Shown here: positions 20,349 through 32,000 of the stretch, piece after piece
Layout of the letters: every line of letters starts with the position of its first letter
How positions within the stretch are numbered: the stretch's first letter is position 1
From: Meandrina meandrites
Lineage: Eukaryota; Cnidaria; Anthozoa; Scleractinia; Meandrinidae
NCBI GenBank assembly: GCA_963693305.1
Contig: OY855903.1
Coordinates: forward strand, 32,765,598-32,829,597
Reading direction: 5' to 3'
Length of the DNA: 64,000 nt
Translations under genes and position numbers: made by a program
Notes under the pieces: generated by a model
The model's input: the letters and a program-made list of their open reading frames with translations, nothing else
The model's database searches: none
What the model was told of the DNA's origin: nothing

Positions 20349-22341
20349 AGGGCCAATTCGCACTAGCGAACAAATTTTGTAACAATTGGTAGATTTCATC
20401 ATTGTGTCACTTGTTACAGAAAACAAGTGCGAATACGTTTTTTGAGACCTAGAACTTGTCCAACAATTCAGGAAAACAAAGAAGCAGTTGTCTTATGATT
20501 GGTCCGCGTTGCACGCGTGATACATTTTGTCAAACAATCGCAAAAACAAGTGCGAACGACTTGTTGGACAAGGGCAAATTTTGTCAAAACGGACAAATCT
20601 TCAAAGGGGCCGATGTCCTGCCTCAAGGCAGGACAAGTCCTGACAAGTCGCATTCCAACGCCCCTCGTAATGCCAGATAACAATACGTTGTTGATTGGCT
20701 ATTGTGTTTGGTCTGGATTGTACTTAAGACGGAATCCACCAGGAAGTCGGGTAATATTTATTTAAGTTGGACAAAAATCGAGTGCCAGAATAATTTAAAT
20801 CCTATTGCGTTATTTTCTACCCTAAATAAAAGGTAAAGATGTAAGTAATTATCACTGATAACACCAACAACAATTTCTTATCAGAGTCTTAGAAAATGAA
20901 TTTCAAAGTTCACAAGCTATAGGGAAATTCTCACGTGCGGCCATTTTGTAAAATCGTCTTTAAGCGATTCAGTGGAATTCAGTGAAATTTCAAAATCTGT
21001 TTTCGGTGTTTGGTGTTGTTAGAAAATATTTCTTTTGATAAGATATTTGAAGCAGTAACACAAAAGTTTGCAATAAGGTGTAAATAATTTTGGTACAACA
21101 ATTTCTTATCAGAGCCTGAGAAAAGCTATAGGCAAAAGCTCGCGTCTTTTAAGCGATTTAGTGGAATTCAGCGGAACTTCGAGATTGGTTTTCGATGTTT
21201 GGTGTTGTTAGAAAAGATTTCTTTTGATAAGATATTTGAAGCAGTAACACAAAAGCTTGCAATAAGGTGTAAATAATTTTGGTACATAATTTTGTCCAAC
21301 AACTACTCGAAGTCCTGGCGGATTCCGTCTTAAAAACAACACGCGAAATTTTTCCGCGATAGGCGGCAAAACATGTTTTTGTGCCGAGATGAGGTCGTGG
21401 AAGGATGGTAATACCGGGGTTGGAACAAATGAATGCGGAGGGAACCAGTTTGTGCCGATAAATGGAGGGGAAAAGAAATAGTTTACTTGCGACATTTTCC
21501 CCGCACGAGCACAAAAACATCACTACAATTCGCACTAGCGGACAAGTTTTAAATGTCATGACATTTTTGACAACAAAAAAAATTGTCGCGACAAGTCAGA
21601 GACATTTTGAAGAAAACAAAAGGTGTAATTATTATTACAATAGCTCTGCACGTGCTTCTGTCATCCTGGTACATTTCTCGGCACGGTCGTCTTGTGCAAA
21701 CATCAAATAATCAGGCAGGTCCACATGGTGAAAAAATTTAAAACGATTTGCATTTGAAGTGCGCATGTTGTGATATTTTTGTGCTCGTGCGGGGATAATG
21801 TCGCAAGTAAACTATTTCTTTTCCCCTCCATTTATCGGTACAAACTGGTTCCCTCCGCATTCATTTGTGCCAACCCCGGTATTACCATCCTTCCACGACC
21901 TCACCTCGGCACACAAACATGTTTTGCCCCCTATCGAGGAAAAATTTCGCGTGTTGTTTTTTAGTACAATCCAGACCAAACACAATAGCCAATCAACAAC
22001 GTATTGTTATCTGGCATTACGAGGGGCGTTGGAATGCGACTTGTCATGACTTGTCCTGCCTTGAGGCAGGACATCGGCCCCTTTGAAGATTTGTCCGTGT
22101 TGACAAAAATTTGCCCTTGTCCAACAAGTCGTTCGCACTTGTTTTTGCGATTGTTTGACAAAATGTATCACGCGTGCAACGCGGACCAATCATAAGACAA
22201 CTGCTTCTTTGTTTTCCTGCATTGTTGGACAAGTTCTAGTTTTCAAAAAACGTATTCGCACTTGTTTTCTGTAACAAGTGACACACAAGTGATGAAATCT
22301 ACCAGTTGTTACAATTTTTTCCGCTAGTGCGAATTGGCCCT
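20349..22341. mobile_element. fold-back element P, arms about 580 bp
   Basis: Ends AGGGCCAATTCGCACTAGCG and its reverse complement, with TA outside each end. The left arm (20349-20727 plus 21334-21535) mirrors the right arm (about 21765-22341) along nearly all its length, leaving a spacer of about 230 bp. A motif like the terminus (ATTCGCACTAGCGGAC) recurs near 21530. Short ORFs in the arms mirror each other and are not genes. Confidence 0.85.
20728..21329. mobile_element. TTAA element Q, copy 1 (602 bp)
   Basis: GACGGAATCC(A/G)CCAGGA at both ends with TTAA outside. The intact opposite arm of element P shows the pre-insertion sequence, differing by one base, so this is a direct empty-site comparison. 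Inside, a segment of about 100 bp (TTTGGTGTTGTTAGAAAA...GGTGTAAATAATTTTGG) is tandemly repeated. Confidence 0.85.
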
Positions 22342-24032
22342 TATACATTACCATTTTCCTTTCTGAAGTCTTGAGAAGCTGCATTAAGTCGTAATCAAGT
22401 CCGTGAATTATATTCTTTGAAATATTCCATTAAAGTTCGAAGCATTATTGTACATTACCATTTTCCTTTATTAAGTCTTGAGAAACTGCAGTGAATTTTA
22501 GTCAAAAACACATTGATACAAATACATTTTTCACCGGTGACGCGCCATAATCTTCTTGTACATTTGGTTACTGAGAAAGATTGCGTGACGAGCTAATAAT
22601 ACTTCTTTCAATAAAGACGACAAACAATAGACTTGTAACAATAGAAAATGAATAGCAGAGATCTTTGAAAAATACCTACCTGTAGTTTTCAAAAGGTTAG
22701 ACAGGCTAAATGACGAGCGACGCGTGAAAATAACACTTCGGGATTGAGAAGTGCTGACGCATTCCTATCCAGTGACGGTTTTATTCTTACAGCCAAAAGT
22801 ATTCCCTTGACAAATTTTAAAGACGGAATCCATCAGGACGTCGAATACTATTTATTTAAGTTGGACAAAAATCGAGTACCAGAATAATTTAAATCCTATT
22901 GCGTAAGTAATAATCCCTGATAACACCGACAACAACTTCTTATCAGAGTCTTAGAAAATGAATTTCAAAGTTCACAAGGTATAGGCAAATTTTCACGTGC
23001 AGCCATTTTGTAAAATCGTCTTTCGAAATGTTTTCAGTGTTTGGTGTTGTTAGAAAAGATTTCTTTTGATAAGATATTTGAAGCAGCAACACAAAAGTTT
23101 GCAATAAGGTGTAAATAATTTTGGTACAACAATTTCTTATCAGAGCCTGAGAAAATGAAATTCAAAGTTCACAAGCTATAGGCAAAAGCTCACGTCTTTT
23201 AAGCGATTTAGTGGAATTCAGCGGAACTTCGAAATCGGTTTTCGATGTTTGGTGTTGTTAGAAAAGATTTCTTTTGATAAGATATTTGAAGCAGTTAAGG
23301 TTACGGAACAGGTTCGCGGGTGCGTTGCGCCAAACCTGTCTCACGGGCGCACAGTTTTTAAAAAGAACCTAAACCTATACATCATTTTAAAGCTTATAGA
23401 ACCAAGAATGACATGAAAATGTTTTTAAGGGGCAAAATTAAATATAAAATGATCTACGCTCGGTCAAATGCAAATGGAGCGACATTCATGAACGCGAAAA
23501 ACTCGCGACGGATTTTCGCTTTGGGAAGTAAACAATGACTCCAGGACGCTAAGCAGATGTTTGCCTTGAAAAGGGTGTCGGGGAATCTTTAGATCTGATT
23601 TCAAAATAAAGTTATAATAATTCAAAGTTCGGTGATGTATTTTTATTGGACGGGGATAGCGTTAGGACTTATATCTTTGAAACGAAAAACAAAAGCCCAA
23701 AAGCCCGACACCCTTTTGAAGATGAGGGTTTGATGTACCACTGGGCGAAATTTCACGATTCTGCGATAAATTTTTATGTACGAATATTTCACTTAAAGTT
23801 CGACAAATTGATAAAAGAAACAATCGAAAAATAGAGCTTAGAAAGTTAGCCAACATTACACGCCCCCTGGGAGCGGTCTTGCGGATTGTCACCTAAAGAA
23901 ACCAATCAGACTCGATCACCTGGTGTGAACCAAAAACTCGCGCGAAAATGGTAGTGGATATTATTTCAAGTGCAAAGTATCCATTGCCGCGGGCCGAAGC
24001 CAGAAATTTTAGTCACGTCTCGTCACATCGCA

Positions 24033-24645
24033 ATGGGTAAAACCAAAACTGTCCGAACAAGAACACGATCGAACAACAAAAAGACAAGCAAAAAGTCAAA
24101 CACTACGGATCAAGTCGCGCCAGAGGCAGCAAAGGAAACTATGCTTACCGAAATGCGCGAGGCAGGGTATGTAATAAACATCTCTTATATAATTGATGTG
24201 GTTTCTTTTGCTTTTTTTATTACTGCAAATGCATTTTAGAAGCCATTTGCTTGACAATCGATGTTTAATAATATTTGTCGGTGAACCGTCGCCGAAACTC
24301 GTTCGAGAAAGTAATGGCAGCGCGAATTGCTCGCGCTAATCCAGCATGCTACAATGGATGATTATGGAGCACGTGTACGATCTAGTTGGTTTCCATTTGG
24401 TCGATATCTCTTTTAGCGGTCCTCTTTACTTATCATAGCTTCCCTTTATATTTATTTCAGGTACAATGGCGAGTTTTTTGCGTCGTCGCTTGAACAGAGC
24501 GTGGAACGGCAACGAAAACGGGAGAAAGGACCTAGAAGAATAAGATATCTTCATTACATCTTCGGGATCGAGATCTTTGTCAAGTTCCACGGGCATAGTT
24601 TCAAGTGTATCTTTTCTTAATTTCTTCCTGCTCGAAGAAGTGGAG
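24033..24645 (+). CDS. two-exon unknown gene inside element R
   Basis: Exon 1 (24033-24166) starts MGKTKTVRTRTRSNNKKTSK, a lysine/arginine-rich, probably disordered N-terminus. A GTATGT donor and a TTTATTTCAG acceptor remove 24167-24461. The frame then continues (EAG joined to YNGEFFASSLEQSVERQRKR) to a TAA near 24645. Splice phase is consistent. The second exon overlaps the antisense ORF at 24426-24830, so the last third may be read-through of foreign sequence. A basic nuclear protein is a guess only. Confidence 0.4.
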
Positions 24646-24830
24646 GGAATAGCTGCTGTTGAACTTTCTTCTTCGCTAGGTTGTTGATACCACGAACCTT
24701 TGTCGGACTCCGCCAACGTTTCCTTTCTTACTTCGCTAAACTTTTCCTTTTCTTTTTTCTTTCGGCCTCGCCGCTCACGTTTAGGAACCCAAGGGCTCTT
24801 GTTCCGCTTATCTTTTTCAGAATTTTCCAT
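24426..24830 (-). CDS. unknown charged protein, antisense gene of element R
   Basis: ATG at 24830 opens MENSEKDKRNKSPWVPKRER, followed by a KKKEKEKF run, a serine-rich segment and acidic ELDKDLDPEDV. A 135-codon frame runs to 24426. The charge pattern suggests a disordered nuclear protein. Its 3' end overlaps the convergent gene at 24033-24645, so one or both may be truncated by an internal deletion. Family not recognised. Confidence 0.35.
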   Translation of the reverse strand: MENSEKDKRNKSPWVPKRERRGRKKKEKEKFSEVRKETLAESDKGSWYQQPSEEESSTAAIPSTSSSRKKLRKDTLETMPVELDKDLDPEDVMKISYSSRSFLPFSLPFHALFKRRRKKLAIVPEINIKGSYDK

Positions 24831-25255
24831 TGAAATTTTCAGAAAAACACAACGCCAACAACAAACACGCGAAACAAGCAAAGCGATGCGGACATGCGAT
24901 CGGCAATAATGTTGTGATGACGCGCTGTTGGAAACCACTCTCGCGCGCTAAAATTCCCAGGAGGTCCAGCGGTGTTGACAGCTCAACACCTTTGGAGTGT
25001 CACGTAATCCGTCACGCAAAAAAGGAAATTTGCAATAACTCCGCAACGGAAAAAGATTTCGAATTTGTTTTTTCAGAAAAAGATAGACTAAGTCATATAG
25101 TTTATGATCCGAAAATGTCTCAATTTTGAAAAAATTTGACCTGCAAACCTGTTCCGTAACCTTAAGTAACACAAAAGCTTGCAATAAGGTGTAAATAATT
25201 TTGGCACATAATTTTGTCCAATAACTACTCGAAGTCCTGGCGGATTCCGTCTTAA

Positions 25256-25550
25256 AGAGTTTGCAAAAATAAAGCTGAAGGAAAATGTGAGCTTCTTGGT
25301 AAAAATAGTCCAGAATATCTTTGGGGAGATCATGATGTCGGCCAAGCTGTCACATATTAATGTTATTACTTGTATTTGAAAAAGCTTGGCAGTCTGTTTA
25401 AAACATTCAGTTCCATCCAATGTAATAAAAGGTTAAAAGTAAATACTCTCGCGTATAAACCATCGAATATGGTGAATACATGTTAAATTACCACAGTTGA
25501 TTATTATTTGTACGGGCACTTAAACCAGTAAATGCACAATCAGGAAAATA
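25256..25550. other. no feature seen
   Basis: AT-rich spacer between element Q and the palindromes; no ORF of interest. Confidence 0.4.
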
Positions 25551-25574
25551 ATCTTATCTAAAAATTATTATAAA

Positions 25575-25742
25575 ATTTTCGAGTAATTGCGCGCGCTGTG
25601 ATTGGTCAGTTCGAGTTCATTATAGCTCCATAAAGCACGCTGCTTACGTCACGCGCGTGCTTTATGGAGTTATAATGCACGCTGCTTACGTCACAAGTTT
25701 TAGCGCGCGCAATTTCTTTAACATTTTATAAAAGAAATAAAG
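25575..25742. repeat. palindromic MITE, TATAA/GCGCGC arms
   Basis: ATTATAAAATTTT...AATTGCGCGCGC at the left mirrors GCGCGCGCAATTTCTTTAACATTTTATAA at the right. A central tandem CACGCTGCTTACGTCAC occurs twice. Confidence 0.6.
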
Positions 25743-25747
25743 AACTT

Positions 25748-25906
25748 GTCCTCGTGCATTGTTGAGTTATATAAGCACTTGGGAATTTTTAAGAACACTC
25801 GAGAAGTGCGAGAAGCACTCGGCTACGCCTCGTGCTTCTCTACGCACTTCTCTCGTGTTCTTAAAAATTCCCGCGTGCTTATATAACTCAACAATGCACT
25901 CGGGCG
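25748..25906. repeat. 159-bp near-perfect palindrome just downstream of the NRF-6-like gene
   Basis: GTGCATTGTTGAGTTATATA mirrors TATATAACTCAACAATGCAC, and the match continues inward through GGGAATTTTTAAGAACAC and GAGAAGTGCGAGAAGCAC to a very short loop. It lies immediately after the AATAAA of the minus-strand gene and could affect 3'-end formation. Confidence 0.85.
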
Positions 25907-25911
25907 CGTTT

Positions 25912-25917
25912 TTTATT
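25912..25917 (-). terminator. candidate poly(A) signal of the NRF-6-like gene
   Basis: AATAAA on the minus strand, about 60 nt after the stop codon at 25977-25979. No transcript evidence. Confidence 0.55.
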
Positions 25918-25976
25918 TCTTTACTATCGCAGACAGTAATTAATAATAGAGAGAGGAAGAGGAATGACATCACAGC

Positions 25977-26093
25977 TCATCGATCAGTTTTAAACATGAG
26001 CTTCTCCAGTTGCATCATGGGATATTCCACACACACGGACACAATGAAGGCTACTGCATATGAAATGACGACCACGCCCACAAAACAAAAAGC
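25977..26093 (-). CDS. nrf-6: NRF-6-like exon 15: last TM and C-terminus
   Basis: Acceptor TTCTATCTTGACAG. Encodes AFCFVGVVVISYAVAFIVSV, then VEYPMMQLEKLMF and a TGA stop. The end matches the family pattern (E.PM..LEK). Confidence 0.93.
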   Translation of the reverse strand, partial: AFCFVGVVVISYAVAFIVSVCVEYPMMQLEKLMFKTDR

Positions 26094-29000
26094 CTGTCAA
26101 GATAGAAAGAATACGAGTGATAAATTAAGAACCGTTCTCTGAGAAAGTGAAACAAACTTGGAAATGAAAATTTTTTAACCCCCCTTCATTTTTTGTGTGG
26201 AGGTAGGCTACCTGGGGGGATGAACAAAAACGACCATATTTTGATTGGCAGATTATTGTTTCCATGGTAACCGCACTTGGTCACGCAAGCCTCAGGTTCA
26301 TGTTTTGAGCTAAAATTTCACTCTCAAAAAGTAAAAATATACGAGGCTAGTTCTCGGGTAAATGTAAACCAAATCAAATGAAATTCCAGCAGAAGGTAGA
26401 GTCATTCTTCTAGTTTATAAAAATTATTGTAAAAGTATTTTGAGGTTTATGAACAAGGAACAAATTGACGCTGTGTAATAAAGCCTGTCGGCCATTTGGA
26501 CAAGCGGCAAAATCAAGCAAAACCAATTTCGCTATTTTTCCCAAAGTACTCACTTTCTTGAAACAAAATTAGCAGCAGAGCTAATATGGATAATGTTGTT
26601 TCGAAATATCATAACATCTTTTTGGGGAACGTTATATTTTGTTCATAGGCATTCAAGACATACAAGGCAAATTGCAACAAATTGCAAGAATTCAGCTTGA
26701 AAATAATTTAATATCACCTGGTCTGTTACGTAAATGTGATTAATAACGTTTTGGTTGGCGAATTTGGTGAAATTTAAATTAATACAAAAGCCTACCTTGC
26801 AAGTTTTGGCAATTTCTTCAAGACGATTTGTTGTCTGAGACTCGCCTTCACTCCCTCCAATTTCTTGACCAAATTAAGCACAGACACTAGCAGAAAGGCC
26901 AAATCTAACAGTTTCCCACATCAAAATCCATTTTCCTGCGTTTCAGACCACAAATGATGATACATTAATCCGCATACTTGATAAACAACAGTTCGCCGCC
27001 ATGTCAAAACACATCCGTAACTTTGTGATTTCTTCCGTCGAGTGCCAAACCTCTTCAGTACAATTCATCCGGAAAGGTAGATAAATGAACACTGCACTAA
27101 GCAAATGCATGCCTGTGAACATTACAGAGTAATGTCAGTGATGCATTTGGCAGAAATCAAGTCGCGCGTTCGAAAGTCAGAATGTTGAATAAACGAACAC
27201 ACCGGAAGTTCGGGAGACGGGACTGCTGACCGGATGTAACACAATACAAATGGTGTAGGTGTAAATTCTTTTAGGACATCCTCATGGTTCTTTTGGTATT
27301 AAAGGTGGAAGGTTTTACGATGATAATGCAACATCAAAAATATAACTACTAGGTATATTCGTACCACAGAAGTTTAAGTTTCATTTTACCGGCGATGAGT
27401 GTTTTCTGCATCTTTCGCAGGCACAGCATAGCATCGGTCAGAAACAGGCAGATTTCACATCACCGTAATTGTCCTCGTCAAATAAAGGCTACGCCGTTAT
27501 ATGTGGCTAAATCCCAAACAACAACAATAATAATATAAAACAAAAAAAGTCGTCTGTGCAGGATAGAATACGCATCGCATTTAACCTTACCGATTTTCCA
27601 TTACGGCTTCTCCTCATATCTAATAGAATGGGGGGGGGGGGGGGGGATGAGTTAAATCGTGTTAACCCCAGGTGTGTACAACCACTGGGTGGGCACCCTT
27701 CAAATTATTAGCTTGGTGTTCGCCGCTGGGACACTGAGACGTGTTACGCATAGAAAGTCTGGAAAGTGAAGCTAGGTCGACAACCTCGAAGATTGTATAC
27801 CGGAAATGCGAGTATAATCAAGACTGCTGACCGGATGCACTTTGAAAATATAGTTTTTCCTTGGTTTTGCGGCTTTCGAGAAAGCAACTTATTTGACAAC
27901 TTTTTTTCGCTGTATTTTGCAAAGTTTCAATCTGGTAATTTAACGTTTTTTACAATGATGAGTGCAAAAGAAACATAATATTAGAAATGCGCTTTGATGT
28001 TTTTTTATTACACAACCTTATACAGACAACTCTCGTTATAGCGCGGTGTGAGAAAAAAAAGTGTCGTTAACATATCTTGAAAAATATAGACTATGACAAA
28101 AGTGTCCGTAATTCCATAATAGCAATAATCCGTAAGCGGGAGTCATTTCCATTCAAACCTCTATGACGTGTCCAAAAGGCGAGAGTTGACTGCAATTGTT
28201 CCTGGGTTTGTTTTGTTGCTTATACATTGTTTGTTTGTTTTTTCGATATAAATGGTACAGTGCATGTTCCGATCTCTCTAGCATATACATCAGAAATTAC
28301 GAAGTAAGATTTTTATTCTCCAGGTTAATGATTTTTTTAAAGGAAATTGCACATCGCGAAGTGCAGGTAAATAGAGTGGTCAAGACAAAATGATCAGCAT
28401 GAGAAGTTTTTCATTTTCAAATCACAAAGAGGAGGTTACTGAGTGCACTGAAAATAATGTAACACTCACCGAATGTAACAAGGATACCGTAAGATTTTGG
28501 TTATAAGCCCCCCTCCCTCCCAGGTTATAGGCCCATCTACCTGGAAACAAAAAATACATCTGGTCATAAGCCCCCCCACCTGGAAATAAGCCCCCCTCTG
28601 TTAGATGACAGTACTCAAACAGGGCTAAATGTTGCTTTATTATGACTTTTTAACATAAAAACGTATTTCAATCAACACTGCGGTGGCTCGTTTTGAAACG
28701 TTTTTTTTATTCTGCCAATAATTTTCCCCCCGGATATAAGCCCCTACCCAAAACCCCTTACGAAGTTGTTTAAGCCCAGGGCTTATAACCGGAATTTTAC
28801 GGTATATCAGGCACGTGCAAACATGATGAAGTCCGTGACGAGATGGATCTGACTCTTTTCCGTGCTGGTTATTAAATAAAGAAAAAATGGCGTTTTCCAT
28901 TATTTAGTTATTCATTCTTATTTGCATTTTCACACTGGGTGTTGCGCTTTTTGTGAGCCTGTTAACGTCAAGGCACTGATGAACATCTGCGGAAACATTT

Positions 29001-32000
29001 TTACTAGGATTTTTTGATATAAATCCCAAAGAAGCACGTCTCAGTGTCCCAGTGGCAAACACCAAGCTAATAACCAAGGAAAAACTACATTTTCAAAGTG
29101 CATCCGGTCAGCAGTCTTGATTATACTCGCATTTCCGGTGTACAATCTTCGAGGTTGTCGACCTAGCTTCACTTTCCAGACTTTCTATGCGTAACACGTC
29201 TCAGTGTCCCAGCGGCGAACACCAAGCTAATAATTTGAAGGGTGCCCACCCAGTGGTTGTACACACCTGGGGTTAACACGATTTAACTCATTCCCCCCCC
29301 CCCCCCCCCCCCCATTCTATTAGATATGAGGAGAAGCCGTAATGGAAAATCGGTAAGGTTAAATGCGATGCGTATTCTATCCTGCACAGACGAGTTTTTT
29401 TGTTTTATATTATTATTGTTGTTGTTTGGGATTTAGCCACATATAACGGCGTAGCCTTTATTTGACGAGGACAATTACGGTGATGTGAAATCTGCCTGTT
29501 TCTGACCGATGCTATGCTGTGCCTGCAAAAGATGCAGAAAACACTCATCGCCGGTAAAATGAAACTTAAACTTCTGTGGTACGAATATACCTAGTAGTTA
29601 TATTTTTGATGTTGCATTATCATCGTAAAACCTTCCACCTTTAATACCAAAAGAACCATGAGATGTCCTAAAAGAATTTACACCTACACCATTTGTATTG
29701 TGTTACATCCGGTCAGCAGTCCCATCTCCCGAACTTCCGGTGTGTTCGTTTATTCAACATTCTGACTTTCGAACGCGCGACTTGATTTCTGCCAAATGCA
29801 TCACTGACATTACTCTGTAATGTTCACAGGCATGCATTTGCTTAGTGCAGTGTTCATTTATCTACCTTTCCGGATGAATTGTACTGAAGAGGTTTGGCAC
29901 TCGACGGAAGAAATCACAAAGTTACAGATGTGTTTGACATGGCGGCGAACTGTTGTTTATCAAGTATGCGGATTAATGTATCATCATTTGTGGTCTGAAA
30001 CGCAGGAAAATGGATTTTGATGTGGGAAACTGTTAGACTTGGCCTTTCTGCTAGTGTCTGTGCTTAATTTGGTCAAGAAATTGGAGGCAGCGAAGGCGAC
30101 TCTCAGACAACAAATCGTCTTGAAGAAATTGCCAACACTTGCAAGGTAGGCTTTTGTATTAATTTAAATTTCACTAAATTCGCCAACCAAAACGTTATTA
30201 ATCACATTTACGTAACAGACCAGGTGATATAAAATTATTTTCAAGCTGAATTCATCTCTCTTAAGCCTTTTTAGGCCAAATAGCGAGGCCCTCAAAATGG
30301 CCAATCTTGCAATTTGTTGCAATTTGCCTTGTATGTCTTGAATGCCTATGAACAAAATATAACGTTCCCCAAAAAGATGTTATGATATTATTCCATATTA
30401 GCTCTGCTGCTAATTTTGTTTCAAGAAAGTGAGTACTTTGGGAAAAATAGCGAAATTGGTTTTGCTTGATTTTGCCGCTTGTCCAAATGGCCGACAGGCT
30501 TTATTACACAGCGTCAATTTGTTCCTTGTTCATAAACCTCAAAATACTTTTACAATAATTTTTATAAACTAGAAGAATGACTCTACTTTCTGCTGGAATT
30601 TCATTTGATTTGGTTTACATTTACCCGAGAACTAGCCTCGTATATTTTTACTTTTTGTGAGTGAAATTTTAGCTCAAAACATGAACCTGAGGCTTGCGTG
30701 ACCAAGTGCGGTTACCATGGAAACAATACATCTGCCAATCAAAATATGGTCGTTTTTGCTCATCCCCCCAGGTAGCCTACCTCCACACAAAAAATGAAGG
30801 GGGTTAAAAATTTTCATTTCCAAGTTTGCTTCACTTTCTCAGAGAACGGTTCTTAATGTGTCTGCCAGGTATGTGAATACCGTAAATGATCTAATAAACG
30901 CCCGGGGCGTGTATTTAAATTTAAGGGGTCCTTCGGGCGGATGTCTTAATTCCGCTTTTACGTCAACAAAACAAATAAGACGCGTAGTTTGCTCGCGGAA
31001 TAAGATGGAAAACAGAGCTTGTGAGTAGGAGACTGATCCAATCTGCGCAAATGTCATTCATAGTTTGCTATCAATGTCTTCATCGGCATCGAGGCCAACC
31101 ATGTTAGCACTGTTGGGGTCTTCGGTCTTTGAGGTGATTGTCTGCGGGGGGGTGGGGGGGGGGCGCGTCTATTAGACACGGGGGGTTTTACTCACAATGT
31201 GTAGATCAGAATAAGCTCTAACAGTCTCGAATGATCCGTACAACACAATGAGAGCAATGGGATGAACAAGATAAGCACAGTATGTCAGACGGCTTAATGG
31301 AATCCAAAAACGAGCAGATAGAATCTTGTTTACCAAACCTACAAAACAGAAAAACAAGCAACATAAGGATCATTTCCACCAAAAACTTTTCTATCTCGCT
31401 TGCTTCCTTTGCCGAACCAAAGAGCTTGGTAGAGTCTTAATAGCGAAGATTCCTTAATTCGGTGTGCGACAAATGCAAACTAAAGACCTGCAGACTTGCA
31501 GAATCGTCACGGTGTTACTATTACCAGTAATAAAAGCTAACCCTAAACTGGCTACATCCCAGTGAAAGTCTCCAGGCTTTTGCTTGCATTTGTCTCAAAT
31601 CACCTTACCTTAAAGAAATCTACAAAAAAACTGCATTACAGAGCTTTTCTTTTATCACAACATGGTGATCATACATTACTTTTTTCTCACAGATGATCAC
31701 GTGTTCCGAAGTCGCTTTCTCTTTTTCAAGGTAAGACAAGATGTATTCGTGTAATGTATATTGTCGCTTCATTTCCATATCTCTCTTTCATTTTTTTTTG
31801 CGTTTTATTTCTCCCCTTGAAACACACATGAACAGCAGGCGAGGAAGGCCAAGAGTTGTCGCAGAAATATAATAACTAATGTCCATGTCAGTTACAGGGC
31901 GTAATTTTCCTTGCAACTTGCAATGCATGCACAATGATGACGAGTGAAAAACATTGCAACTTGCAACATACCAGCTGAAAGATGTCTTGAAACTTCCAGC

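Larger units (their letters stand above)
19994..22708. repeat. repeat D copy 2 with nested insertions
   Basis: Matches copy 1 at both ends (ACAACTGTAAAAACGG start; GTTAGACAGGCTA end). It is interrupted by a fold-back element (20349-22341) that itself carries a TTAA element (20728-21329). Confidence 0.8.
23296..25164. mobile_element. TIR element R, 1.87 kb, 3-bp TSD, carries two genes
   Basis: Inverted ends TAAGGTTACGGAACAGGTT, continuing with two mismatches to about 27 bp. AGT lies on each side, and removing the element plus one AGT restores exactly the uninterrupted sequence of copy Q1 (GCAGTAACAC). The element is more GC-rich than its host sequence and carries two convergent ORFs. A 3-bp duplication occurs in PIF/Harbinger (usually TWA) and CACTA-type elements, but neither ORF resembles a known transposase. 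Confidence 0.85.
22822..25251. mobile_element. TTAA element Q, copy 2, split by element R
   Basis: GACGGAATCCATCAGGACGT at the left and the matching right end at 25251, with TTAA outside (one extra A at the left). Internal sequence follows copy 1 except for the insertion at 23296-25164. Confidence 0.8.

Noticed and set aside
20456..22232. ORFs with similar peptides on both strands
   Set aside because: Explained by the inverted arms of fold-back element P.
30872..31195. Intact MITE next to exon 14
   Set aside because: Only the left end is clear; the right partner is too degraded to fix a boundary.
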